Of a stretch of DNA of 51,620 bases, positions 1 through 7,466 are shown piece by piece. Under the pieces are notes generated by a model that saw nothing but the letters and a program-made list of their open reading frames with translations, ran no database searches and had not been told where the DNA came from. The DNA is taken from IMG/VR virus record IMGVR_UViG_3300006754_000027, positions 1-51,620 of that record; one strand, given 5' to 3'. The stretch comes from a virus. How positions within the stretch are numbered: the first letter of the stretch is position 1; each line of letters starts with the position of its first letter. Position numbers and translations under genes: made by a program.

Positions 1-378
1 GTGGTCTCCTTTCGGACGAATCTTTGAAACATTAAATCCGACACCTCCCCCCGCACAGGAGATTCTATACATATCTTGGACGGTCTTCCCGATAGAATCC
101 ACGCTGTCTTCTGGGTTAATGACGTAACAATTAAGCAGGTTATGATGACCCCTATTACGACCAGCACCATAAATAATCCTCCCGCCAGGGATAAAGTCTC
201 CAGAACCGATAGCTTCATAGAATGATTTTTCAACTTTTTCTTTCTCCTCATCTCTCTCTGCGGATGCCACAGTTTTAGCAATAACCTTAGCCCGTTCAGA
301 CCACTTGGTTTCTCCAGGGTAAGCATACCGAGATTCAAAAATTTCCTGCCCTAGTTCGTTTAGATTTGCGTTTGCCAT
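1..378 (-). CDS. nrdJ: Ribonucleotide reductase, class II (B12-dependent) type, N-terminal part
   Basis: The first 126 codons of a gene that runs off the left edge. Ribonucleotide reductase makes deoxynucleotides from ribonucleotides for phage DNA synthesis. The read protein contains FIPGGRIIYGAGR (residues 62-74), then NLLNCYVI with the early conserved Cys84, then SIGKTVQDMYRISC and AGGGVGFNVSKIRPKG (109-124). This is the usual N-terminal layout of adenosylcobalamin-dependent enzymes, which lack a separate small subunit. Start at ATG 376-378, one base after the gp46 stop, so it is the last gene seen in the replication operon. The class II assignment rests on the N-terminus only; the catalytic centre is outside the window. 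A class I large subunit is less likely because no NrdB-like gene is nearby. Confidence 0.82.
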   Translation of the reverse strand, partial: MANANLNELGQEIFESRYAYPGETKWSERAKVIAKTVASAERDEEKEKVEKSFYEAIGSGDFIPGGRIIYGAGRNRGHHNLLNCYVINPEDSVDSIGKTVQDMYRISCAGGGVGFNVSKIRPKGDH

Positions 379-379
379 A

Positions 380-1966
380 TTATGCCTTAATTTTAGAGAT
401 ACCTTTGTGTTTAATAATAGTGACTCGTTTGGAGGAATCCAAAAGAGTTTTCAAATGTTTATTATGAGTTATAATAAAAATAGTTTTATTCTTTTTAATT
501 TCTTGAAGAAGTTGAAACAACCCCTGCACTCCTTCTTCATCTATGTTTTCTGCTACCTCATCAAAGAATAACAAATCTACATGAGATTTATCCGTAAGCA
601 GAAGAAGATCTTTTAAACCCAACATGATAGCTAGGTTTACTTTTCTCTTCTCTCCACCCGACAAAGATATATACGAAAGAAGCCTCCCACTTGTCTCAAT
701 TTTTTCGGTTAATTCTTGATCAAATTCTACAGAATATTTAGAATTTGTTAAATATGATACATAATAATTACACCTTTCATTAAAGTACTCTAAAACATTA
801 TTTATTATATATTTAATAACTCCTTGTTCGGAAAATGCCTTCTCCCAGAACCTCATTACCTCGTACTGTAGTTTACTTTCTTCCTTAGCTTTCTGGGCAC
901 AGGCTATGGAATTACTAAACTCTTCTTTAATCGTATTATAATTAGTTTCATCCCTACAAAGTTCTCTATAGTCTAGAAACTGAGCATAGTCCTTGGAGGA
1001 AATACTCACCTCCATAATCGTCTCCTGTTGGTGCTTAAGACCTCTCTCTAGTTCTCTCAAGTCTACCTGCTGTATATTAATCTGATTGGTAATACTATCA
1101 TCAGTCTCCGAAGCTAGTGGCTGATTACAACTCCAACAAGTTCTCTCTTTAAAAGGAGTTTGTAATACCTTCTTAAGTTTCTTAATAGATTGTTGTTTTT
1201 TATTTATTCTGTCTTTTAGCTTTGTTATTTGCCACTTAGTGGCTTCTACTTCCTTCTCAGTATTTATTATCTCTTCTAAAGTTAAAGAGGTGGGGTAATC
1301 CTCAAACCTACTGTACTGTTCCTTAGCTGTTTCAAGTTTAGTAATTTTAGTATTGAGGAGGTTTATATTCTTTTGGTTCTCTTCTATAACGGCATCTTTA
1401 GTCTTAGCATCTTGATAATAAGAGGATTTAAGGGTGCGAATCCTATCCCTCATCTCAAAGATATCATCCAAGTTCAAAAAGTTTCTGATAATAGTTCTCT
1501 TATCATCAGCACTACAGTCTAAGAAATTAACATCGTTAGACTGTCCGAAGAACATGGAGGCTAGGAGAACCTTGTGGTTAATATTCAAGAAGGAATCAAT
1601 AGCAGCCTGTGTAGTTGCAACTGATTGTTGAGTTCTATTCTCCTCCCCCACTAAGAACTTAAGCTTAGTAGGTTTTTTTCTACGAGTGATTACCACATAC
1701 TGATCGTTGTGGGTAAGATGTACCTCTACCAAACAATGCTTCTTAGCTTGATTATTAACCAAGCTATCTTCTGTACTTTTACGGATAGTCTTACCAGTAA
1801 GACCAAAGTAAACAGCTTCAATTAAAACACTCTTGCCTGACCCGTTGGAGCCCTTAGTATCTTTATTAATTCCCTTAATTAAGGTCAGACCACTATAGTC
1901 TCCTAAAGAAAATTCTTGGTCTTTAAAAGAATAAAAATTTTGTATCTTAATTTTTTCAATCTTCAT
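380..1966 (-). CDS. gp46: gp46-like recombination/repair ATPase (SbcC/Rad50 family)
   Basis: ATPase subunit of the Mre11-Rad50-type complex. With gp47 it resects DNA ends for recombination-dependent replication and host DNA breakdown. The 528-residue protein has Walker A at residues 39-46 (GSNGSGKS) and long charged coiled-coil arms from about 175 to 265 and 290 to 350. A zinc hook CWSC lies at 277-280. The ABC signature LSGGEKRK and Walker B LLFFDEVAENID sit near the C-terminus, ending with a switch His in IITHN. Length is close to T4 gp46 (560 residues). It overlaps the gp47 end by 11 bases and is followed one base later by the reductase, so translation is probably coupled. Confidence 0.95.
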   Translation of the reverse strand: MKIEKIKIQNFYSFKDQEFSLGDYSGLTLIKGINKDTKGSNGSGKSVLIEAVYFGLTGKTIRKSTEDSLVNNQAKKHCLVEVHLTHNDQYVVITRRKKPTKLKFLVGEENRTQQSVATTQAAIDSFLNINHKVLLASMFFGQSNDVNFLDCSADDKRTIIRNFLNLDDIFEMRDRIRTLKSSYYQDAKTKDAVIEENQKNINLLNTKITKLETAKEQYSRFEDYPTSLTLEEIINTEKEVEATKWQITKLKDRINKKQQSIKKLKKVLQTPFKERTCWSCNQPLASETDDSITNQINIQQVDLRELERGLKHQQETIMEVSISSKDYAQFLDYRELCRDETNYNTIKEEFSNSIACAQKAKEESKLQYEVMRFWEKAFSEQGVIKYIINNVLEYFNERCNYYVSYLTNSKYSVEFDQELTEKIETSGRLLSYISLSGGEKRKVNLAIMLGLKDLLLLTDKSHVDLLFFDEVAENIDEEGVQGLFQLLQEIKKNKTIFIITHNKHLKTLLDSSKRVTIIKHKGISKIKA

Positions 1967-2927
1967 CTTGAAGAGACCTATAGCCTTTCATTAAAACTTC
2001 TTTAGGAATTATAGAATTAGCTCCATCAACATAGTCTTCAATAATCATCTCATTAATAGAGAACAAGTTTCTCTCAGGCTCATAAGAGGAGACCTCCTCC
2101 TCATTAAACACGGGGTTATATTTAACATCAATATAAGGCACCCTCAACTTATCGTATGGAATAGGGTGATGGTCTACGTCCACAAGGATACGGAGCATGG
2201 TGAACCACTCTGGGTCATTAATATCCTCCAAGTTATCTTCAATATCCTTGGCAGCATATACTAAGTGACGAGGACCATGATGAAGAGTGCGTAATGTTAC
2301 TTTATTATCATCTTCTACAATAGCATAAAAACTATCCTTAAAAGCTTCTCCAAAATTTGTAGTGTATGGAGTGCCTAAAATTGTAACATTTTCTTTCTCC
2401 AAGTATCCATGAACATGACCCAGAAAAGTAGGAGTACGAAAATCAGACAACTTAATATTAAAATCAGCGTCCCCAACAGAGTTAAGGGAACCATAATAAC
2501 CGAAGTGACCGTATACTGTATACCCTTCAGGAATTTCTTTAAGCAATTTTTTAATATAATTCTCATCTTCATAGTGAGGAATCCAAGCCCTCCTCCACTG
2601 ATGGTCTACCTCATACTCGGTAATCACATCAGCATGGTAATTATATAGGCTAAGAGCAGTGATTCCATCATCAGCTTTAGTCTCACTATCATGGTTTCCT
2701 CTTAGAACAGTAAGAGGAATATCCTTTTTCTCTAAACAGTCTACAATATCTTTAAGAGCAAGAAGCACCCTAGGAGATGGCTTTCTATACATCATCAGAT
2801 CTCCCATGATGATAACCTCTTGTGGTCTCTCTTCTTGGATAATTCTAATGATACACTTTCTCTGTGCATCTAACAACCCTTTAGGCTTGTCAGTAAAATG
2901 AAGATCAGTTAATAAGAGAATTCGCAT
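1956..2927 (-). CDS. gp47: gp47-like recombination nuclease (SbcD/Mre11 family)
   Basis: Metal-dependent phosphoesterase partner of gp46. All calcineurin-type metal motifs are visible in order: TDLHF at the N-terminus (Asp and His), GDLMMYRK, RGNHDSE, VYGHFGYYG and FLGHVHGY. I chose ATG 2925-2927, giving MRILLLTDLHF, because the family starts right at this strand. A TTG 12 bases upstream in the same frame would add MGCL and is less likely. The start lies inside the end of thyX (19-base overlap) and the end overlaps gp46, so thyX-47-46 looks like one translationally coupled unit. Size (323 residues) matches T4 gp47 (339). Confidence 0.94.
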   Translation of the reverse strand: MRILLLTDLHFTDKPKGLLDAQRKCIIRIIQEERPQEVIIMGDLMMYRKPSPRVLLALKDIVDCLEKKDIPLTVLRGNHDSETKADDGITALSLYNYHADVITEYEVDHQWRRAWIPHYEDENYIKKLLKEIPEGYTVYGHFGYYGSLNSVGDADFNIKLSDFRTPTFLGHVHGYLEKENVTILGTPYTTNFGEAFKDSFYAIVEDDNKVTLRTLHHGPRHLVYAAKDIEDNLEDINDPEWFTMLRILVDVDHHPIPYDKLRVPYIDVKYNPVFNEEEVSSYEPERNLFSINEMIIEDYVDGANSIIPKEVLMKGYRSLQDED

Positions 2928-3592
2928 AAGGCAGCCCAACTTTCAGGAAAGAGTTCTTCCATAATCTCAGAGATTGCCAAGGCATACTCCTGTGTCTCTT
3001 TTTGAGTATGCCTTTCAGTTCTCATATTACACAGATGATACCAACCAAGGAGAGAACCTGTTACTACGGTAGTAGTAAACATAGATTGGGGAAGAAGTAT
3101 TCTAGCTTGTTCAGGACAAACACCTAGATCTAACATATTAATATAAGCATGGTAAGCAGAATCATAGATATTTTCTAACTCCTTATCTGCCTCAATCGCA
3201 TCATGATTAGGGAGAAGATCCTTAGAACTACCTTGCTTTACATCAGCGGAAGCTTCTCTCCACTCATCAGTAGAGGGGTGATAAAATACTGGGTCTGAGC
3301 TAACATACCTACGAGAAACCTCACTCCAAGAGAATCCTACCTGATGCTTACCTAGCTGACGCAGTACAAATATAGGCGCGACGATGCGTAAAGTACATAC
3401 AGGATGACGGAAAGGCAGTAAATGTCCATTCGCCGCCAGATAATTAATAAGTTTTGTATCAGTTTTGTGATCATAAAGTTCATGCTCCTTATCAAAAGAA
3501 CACCTAGCTGCATTTACAACCAGTAAATCTCCATTACAAGTACGGCTCATCAACTCTACCGAACCGTGATGTAGTATGTTTTCTATCTCCAT
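2909..3592 (-). CDS. thyX: Flavin-dependent thymidylate synthase ThyX
   Basis: Makes dTMP from dUMP using FAD, NADPH and methylene-tetrahydrofolate. The 227-residue length is normal for the family. The ThyX signature (classically RHRx7S) is present in the variant form KHQVGFSWSEVSRRY at residues 82-96, with the SRRY end intact and Lys/Gln replacing the two arginines. Other family-like stretches are LPFRHPVCTLRIVAPIFVLRQ (59-79) and, toward the C-terminus, EQARILLPQSMFT and MRTERHTQKETQ, the region that normally supplies the dUMP-binding Arg. It overlaps the polymerase gene by 10 bases and gp47 by 19. T4 itself uses the unrelated ThyA (gene td), so this is a non-T4-type metabolic gene in a T4-like phage. 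Confidence 0.93.
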   Translation of the reverse strand: MEIENILHHGSVELMSRTCNGDLLVVNAARCSFDKEHELYDHKTDTKLINYLAANGHLLPFRHPVCTLRIVAPIFVLRQLGKHQVGFSWSEVSRRYVSSDPVFYHPSTDEWREASADVKQGSSKDLLPNHDAIEADKELENIYDSAYHAYINMLDLGVCPEQARILLPQSMFTTTVVTGSLLGWYHLCNMRTERHTQKETQEYALAISEIMEELFPESWAALCEFSY

Positions 3593-4671
3593 AGGGGTTT
3601 TCCATCCTTAAATTCTACGGGTTGGCCGTCACCAAAAGAAGAGCCGACTTCAGCATCAATAGCTAACGGCACATCAAAATGAATATTAAAATTTTCCTTA
3701 ACAAAGGGGTAGTTTACAAGCTCATCATAGAGAATTTCTAGACATTTTTCAACATGATTAGCTTTACATACAACTTCTATACTATCGTGGACTGTAGCTA
3801 CTGGGTAAGCTTCCACAGCTTCCTCTCTAAGCCTCCTGTAAGCTCCTAGGAGCCCACATAAGAGGATATCTGATGCGGTGGACTGGATGGTGAAGTTAAG
3901 CCCTTGACGGAGCGCACGATTGACCACAGAGAAGTCCCTGGATTCTACGTTAGGGAGGTTTCGTCGTCTCCCAAAAATAGTATACGCATATTTATTAGAT
4001 TTAATATAATTATTCACGAAATCCATATACTCAAAGATTCCTGGGTACACGTTCTTATAATTAGAAATGATCTTCTTGGCTCTGGGGAGAGAAATACCTG
4101 TCGTCTCGGCTAAATTAAACGCTCCTCCCCCATATACAATAAGGAAAGAAACTGCTTTGGAAATTTGCCTCTCCTCTTTAGAGATTTTTTGCTTATTAAA
4201 TAGCATCCTAGCAGTATAAGTATGAAGATCCTCTCCATTATTAAATGCTGTTTGCATATTACCTTCCTTGGCAATATGAGCTAGAACTCTAAGCTCCATC
4301 GCTGCGTAGTCAATAGTAATAAACTTATACCCCTTAGGAGCTACAAACAAACTACGAATATTGTTCTTCGTTTCTCTGGGTAAGGTGTGGAACGAGACCC
4401 CCATAGCCTTTTGGGCTGAATACGCCGCACAAGACAACCTACCTGTAGCAGTACCATCAAACCTATAATCTACATAAACCTTCGGTCTCTCATTATACTT
4501 AATAGCGTTGGAGGTTCCTTTGATATAGGTCTTCTCCAGCTTTTGAGACTTGCGAAGCTCCAAAAGACCTTTGATAAAGTTTTGCGAATTTCTTAGGTCT
4601 TCGGTACTTTTCTCTTGGAGGAGGGCTTGGCTAATCCTTTTACCTTCGTCCCTATAATTCCACTTACCCAC
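3583..4671 (-). CDS. polA: Family A DNA polymerase, catalytic (palm/fingers) piece
   Basis: C-terminal catalytic part of a DNA polymerase I-type replicase on its own gene (362 residues). Visible: TATGRLS (74-80); motif A TIDYAAMELR with Asp121 and Glu126; the O-helix RQISKAVSFLIVYG with Arg168, Lys172, Phe176 and Tyr180 in exact family A spacing; a FGRRRNLP loop; NFTIQSTASDI; motif C VATVHDSIEV with Asp296. Motif C has Ser where the textbook motif has Glu (HDE). The thumb tip and exonuclease are not here but in the next two polymerase genes upstream. Start is GTG 4669-4671, which overlaps the upstream stop; AGAGGAA about a dozen bases upstream can serve as ribosome binding site. A +1 frameshift from the upstream gene is a possible alternative to re-initiation. 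Confidence 0.95.
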   Translation of the reverse strand: MGKWNYRDEGKRISQALLQEKSTEDLRNSQNFIKGLLELRKSQKLEKTYIKGTSNAIKYNERPKVYVDYRFDGTATGRLSCAAYSAQKAMGVSFHTLPRETKNNIRSLFVAPKGYKFITIDYAAMELRVLAHIAKEGNMQTAFNNGEDLHTYTARMLFNKQKISKEERQISKAVSFLIVYGGGAFNLAETTGISLPRAKKIISNYKNVYPGIFEYMDFVNNYIKSNKYAYTIFGRRRNLPNVESRDFSVVNRALRQGLNFTIQSTASDILLCGLLGAYRRLREEAVEAYPVATVHDSIEVVCKANHVEKCLEILYDELVNYPFVKENFNIHFDVPLAIDAEVGSSFGDGQPVEFKDGKPLWR

Positions 4672-5143
4672 GTTTTTCCAGTTCCTCTTCTATCTGTGCT
4701 AGTAATAGTTTTAAAGTGGGAGCAGATACGGATGGTGCCCCCTTCCCAGTCCTATCAGGAGGGTACATCTCAAACGCCCCCTCTCTGGTATATAATATCT
4801 CAATCAGATCGTTATTTGAAGACAGATTATCAGAAGTTTTTACCTCATCGAAAGAGTATAGGCTATCTTCTTCATTGATATTAGCATCTCTCAATTGTTT
4901 TCCCACAACTTTAAGTTGTTTCTCCGAAACATTCATGCCCTTGTACTCCATATCAACAAACATGGGGAGTGCTGGCATGATGAGATTTTCTAGAATCTTA
5001 TCCATCCCCATCTCTGATAGCTTCTCGCTAATGAGATCAAAGATTTTGAGGGTAAAATACGCATCAGCCGCATTCCCTTCCACGCAATCAGAAAGAGCCA
5101 TGTTAGCCCAATCAAAAGTCTTAGGATTATTAACTGTAAGCAT
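4664..5143 (-). CDS. Family A DNA polymerase, middle piece (Exo III motif and thumb)
   Basis: A 159-residue protein that aligns, by eye, to the middle of DNA polymerase I. Residues 20-33 (CVEGNAADAYFTLK) match the Exo III region, which supplies the last metal-binding Asp of the 3'-5' exonuclease. LIMPALPMFVDMEYKGMNVS is the usual link into the thumb, and RTGKGAPSVSAPTLKLL is the thumb motif just before the palm. The exonuclease motifs I and II are in the gene at 5419-6441 and the catalytic centre in 3583-4671, so this piece cannot work alone. ATG follows the stop of the membrane-protein gene directly (TAA ATG) and lacks a clear Shine-Dalgarno, suggesting coupling. Confidence 0.88.
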   Translation of the reverse strand: MLTVNNPKTFDWANMALSDCVEGNAADAYFTLKIFDLISEKLSEMGMDKILENLIMPALPMFVDMEYKGMNVSEKQLKVVGKQLRDANINEEDSLYSFDEVKTSDNLSSNNDLIEILYTREGAFEMYPPDRTGKGAPSVSAPTLKLLLAQIEEELEKRG

Positions 5144-5419
5144 TTAGTTAACCACATTCCTTAACAGTAGTAACATACTTGTTGATCCGACTACCATAGC
5201 ACAAGCGCAACAGAATGTAATTTTTAAACGCACTAGAGTCTCCTTGCAGTCGATGAAATACTTAATACTTAAGAAGTTAATGAAGGGGAGAGAGAATCCT
5301 AAAAACATCTGAGCTACGATGTATTCATGTGCGATCAAATAACCATAGCAGGAAGCAACAAAGTCTCCCAGAACGGTTAAGAGAAAGACAGTTAGGTATT
5401 TCTTGGGCGTCATTTCCAT
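5144..5419 (-). CDS. Small membrane protein inserted between polymerase pieces
   Basis: A 91-residue hydrophobic protein with three likely transmembrane segments: about 8-28, 32-54 and 64-86. A short charged loop (CKETLVRLK) precedes the third. No family recognised with confidence; no signal peptide cleavage motif or enzyme motif. Its position is the striking point: its start overlaps the stop of the UDG/exonuclease gene (TAATG) and its stop abuts the ATG of the polymerase middle piece, so it sits between Exo II and Exo III of one ancestral exonuclease domain. It may be an inserted passenger gene or could anchor the replisome to the membrane. That role is inference only. A holin is possible by size, but it is not near lysis genes. 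Confidence 0.75.
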   Translation of the reverse strand: MEMTPKKYLTVFLLTVLGDFVASCYGYLIAHEYIVAQMFLGFSLPFINFLSIKYFIDCKETLVRLKITFCCACAMVVGSTSMLLLLRNVVN

Positions 5420-6441
5420 TACAGATTCTCCAACTCATCAGAAAAGTATAGTTTTACGAGGTCCATCAATCCTTTCGGTGCGTTCTCATTAATAAAATGG
5501 TGCATCACCTTTGTATCCCACGCATTACAAACCTCAATTCCATAGTTTAAAAGAAACTTAAGATCAAACTTAGCGTTGTGAAATACTTTCTTATTGTTAG
5601 GGTTATTTAACATCTTCCTGAGAAGTACCCACACCTTAGCGTAATGTGGTTGTCCTTTGCGGAAGGGGCTATCCTTATGGTCCAGAGGAATTACCCAGTT
5701 AGTATCCTTAGAAGAGAAAGCAATCGTCTGAATACTATCCGTAAGGAAATTCAGCCCAGTCGTCTCAATATCAATAGCTACTGTGTCGTCAGTAGTTGAT
5801 AAGAGGTCAGCTAATTCTTCTACCTCTTCTATCTCCCCCACCAACTTATAGGCGAAATTTCCTTGGCTTTCTTTGCCGAGGATGTATTTTTCGTAGGCAT
5901 TTCGTATGTCCGTTTCAAATAGATATCTATGACTCGGTTCTTTAAGAACAGAATAAGGGTGATAGATAGGTACAACAACGCAAGAATGCCCACTATCTGT
6001 AGTGTATTCATAAGAAGAACCTCTCTTGTTCATAATGCCACTCTTTTTAACCAACATCTTCATGGCTAAATTACCACAAGCATAGATTAGGCGCGGCGTT
6101 ACTTTATCTACTGTGGCTTCCAAGTGTTTCCTACATGAATTCATATTATTAGGAGACATATCTCCCTCTTTAACAGAGGGGCATTTAATAGAGGCAGTAT
6201 ACTGCACCCTAGCTGGGTATAAACTTTCCAATAACTTCTTCTCTTTGTTAGAGAAAGGGTTCATAGATCCGTACTTATATTTGAACGAGTCTGCGACGAA
6301 AAGAACATCTCCCTGAGATAACTTCTCATAATCCATGAAAGAATACTCTGGTTTATTCTGAGATAAAACCGTACATCCTTCGCATAAATCATTACTACAA
6401 GTAGGTTTAAGACCAGAGTAAAGGTTTTCAAGCTCTTTCAT
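5419..6441 (-). CDS. UDG family 4-like domain fused to 3'-5' exonuclease (polymerase N-terminal piece)
   Basis: 340 residues, two domains. The first (about 10-190) resembles Fe-S uracil-DNA glycosylases: cysteines C20-x2-C23 and C87-x15-C103 fit the 4Fe-4S ligand spacing, with TPRLIYACGNLAMKML (115-130) and IYHPYSVLKEP (159-169) in the family order. The usual GEAPG catalytic loop is replaced by VADSFKYKYG, so glycosylase activity is doubtful. The second (about 205-340) is a DnaQ/Pol I-type proofreading exonuclease with Exo I IDIETTG (Asp224, Glu226) and Exo II HNAKFD (Asp293). It stops right after LVKLYFSDEL, before Exo III, which is on the gene at 4664-5143. The start ATG lies 4 bases after a CTATAATAG box, so the mRNA may be leaderless. 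Confidence 0.88.
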   Translation of the reverse strand: MKELENLYSGLKPTCSNDLCEGCTVLSQNKPEYSFMDYEKLSQGDVLFVADSFKYKYGSMNPFSNKEKKLLESLYPARVQYTASIKCPSVKEGDMSPNNMNSCRKHLEATVDKVTPRLIYACGNLAMKMLVKKSGIMNKRGSSYEYTTDSGHSCVVVPIYHPYSVLKEPSHRYLFETDIRNAYEKYILGKESQGNFAYKLVGEIEEVEELADLLSTTDDTVAIDIETTGLNFLTDSIQTIAFSSKDTNWVIPLDHKDSPFRKGQPHYAKVWVLLRKMLNNPNNKKVFHNAKFDLKFLLNYGIEVCNAWDTKVMHHFINENAPKGLMDLVKLYFSDELENL

Positions 6442-6445
6442 AACG

Positions 6446-6454
6446 CTATTATAG
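6446..6454. promoter_or_regulatory. Near-palindromic bidirectional promoter box CTATTATAG
   Basis: In the 16-base gap between the divergent exonuclease (minus) and sigma (plus) genes. It reads CTATTATAG on plus and CTATAATAG on minus, so each strand has a -10-like box. No TTGACA-like -35 is visible 17 bases upstream on the minus side. On the T4 late-promoter geometry the minus start site would fall on the ATG at 6439-6441 and the plus start around 6460. The same box recurs at 7467-7475. Promoter function is inferred. Confidence 0.6.
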
Positions 6455-6457
6455 GGT

Positions 6458-6814
6458 ATGGGTAAGAAGATGCATTACATTAACAATAAAAGATTTGAAG
6501 AAATCATACCATTGTACTTACAAAATCCAAGTGAGTACGAGGATGAGTTAATGGCCCTATTTGATCTCTTGATAACTAACATCATAGAAAGTTTTAAATT
6601 TAAAATTGATAAAGACGATGCGAAACAAGAATGTTTTTTACTAATACTTAAGACTCTTAAGAACTTCAAACCTTCCAAGGGAAGTGCGTTTAATTATTTT
6701 ACAACAGTAATAGTAAATAATCTAAAGCTACTGTACACTAAAAATAAAAAGTACCAAAAGAAGCTGGAAGAGTATCAAGACCGTCTAGGAGATTCTAGAC
6801 CTAAACTTCGATAG
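6458..6814 (+). CDS. gp55: gp55-like late sigma factor (sigma-70 region 2 only)
   Basis: 118 residues with a helical sigma region 2: a family-like start LMALFDLLITNIIESF, then DDAKQECFLLILKTLKNF and GSAFNYFTTVIVNNLKLLYTKNKKY, which match regions 2.1 to 2.4 (core RNA polymerase binding and -10 recognition). There is no region 3 or 4, as in T4 gp55, which recognises only a -10-type late promoter (TATAAATA). One of only two plus-strand genes in the window. Two in-frame starts are possible, ATG 6458 and ATG 6470 (M5). If the box at 6446-6454 is its promoter, the later start fits the transcript better. Its 3' end overlaps a convergent gene by 40 bases. Confidence 0.8.
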   Translation: MGKKMHYINNKRFEEIIPLYLQNPSEYEDELMALFDLLITNIIESFKFKIDKDDAKQECFLLILKTLKNFKPSKGSAFNYFTTVIVNNLKLLYTKNKKYQKKLEEYQDRLGDSRPKLR

Positions 6815-7098
6815 ATTTGAGATAAGTAATCCTCAGATCTTAATTCCCTTCTACCTAGGGTTACTAGGTGAGGAAGTTTAGTTGTGTGAAAAATAACAAA
6901 AGCATGGGGCATTGTAAAGCTGTTTACAATATACACAGGTTTTTTACCTGTACTTTTTTTAAGCTTTTCAACTAAATCATTAGAGAACTTATCCCATAAA
7001 GACACGAAGAGAATTGATAACGGTTCTCTCGTCCTTTTCTGCTGGCGAACAAGTTTGTTTAATTGATTTTCTGTTTTCAAGAAAATAGGTGTGTACAT
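6775..7098 (-). CDS. Thioredoxin-fold-like small protein without CxxC
   Basis: 107 residues. The pattern resembles a thioredoxin fold: a strand SILFVSLWDKFSNDLVEKL where thioredoxins have WCxxC, then KPVYIVNS, a cis-Pro-like TMPHAFVIF strand, LVTLGRR and a C-terminal helix. The catalytic cysteines are absent (WDKF in their place), so redox activity is not expected. It may be a binding or scaffold protein. It lies 3 bases after the gene at 7102-7455 and probably shares its promoter; its end overlaps the convergent sigma gene by 40 bases. The fold call is by eye; a plain hypothetical protein is the safe alternative. Confidence 0.6.
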   Translation of the reverse strand: MYTPIFLKTENQLNKLVRQQKRTREPLSILFVSLWDKFSNDLVEKLKKSTGKKPVYIVNSFTMPHAFVIFHTTKLPHLVTLGRRELRSEDYLSQIYRSLGLESPRRS

Positions 7099-7101
7099 TA
7101 A

Positions 7102-7455
7102 TTATTCAACTACTTCTACAGAACCTTCGGCAATCTCTTCATCAACACCTGTTAGATTCCCTTCCTCATCGAAGGTAAACCCAGAAGCCTCATAGTCAGA
7201 CCTATTCTCTTCCATGTGCTTTACGAGGTTGCTCGTAATACTCTCTTCTATAGAGCGTATCCCTGCGAAAAAGATAGACCGCACGAAGTCGTTCATCTGA
7301 ACATTGTCAGGCTTCACACTATTAGCAAAGTTAGTAAAAGCCGCAGCTTCTTCTTGATTTAATTTTACTTGAAATTTCATTCTTCTTCTACTCCGTTCAA
7401 AGGTTTTAATCTTCCACTCATCGGGGTGGAATTCAAATTTGAGATCTTGGGTCAT
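7102..7455 (-). CDS. Small acidic-tailed protein, possible ribbon-helix-helix regulator
   Basis: 117 residues. Residues 26-70 (MKFQVKLNQEEAAAFTNF ... NDFVRSIFFAGIRSIEESI) have the strand-helix-helix rhythm of ribbon-helix-helix DNA-binding proteins. The rest is an acidic tail ending in EEIAEGSVEVVE. Start ATG 7453-7455, about 6 bases after the expected transcript start from the box at 7467-7475. Located beside the gp55-like sigma, so a role in late transcription (as gp33 or another sigma partner) is conceivable, but no sequence match to gp33 is claimed. Function unknown. Confidence 0.7.
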   Translation of the reverse strand: MTQDLKFEFHPDEWKIKTFERSRRRMKFQVKLNQEEAAAFTNFANSVKPDNVQMNDFVRSIFFAGIRSIEESITSNLVKHMEENRSDYEASGFTFDEEGNLTGVDEEIAEGSVEVVE

Positions 7456-7466
7456 GGCAATTCCCC

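Noticed and set aside
4716-5147. Plus-strand open frame of 143 codons over the polymerase middle piece
   Set aside because: Antisense to clear polymerase motifs; no family features.
5829-6011. 60-codon minus frame with a hydrophobic start inside the UDG/exonuclease gene
   Set aside because: Internal to a gene with clear motifs in another frame on the same strand; no separate ribosome binding site seen.
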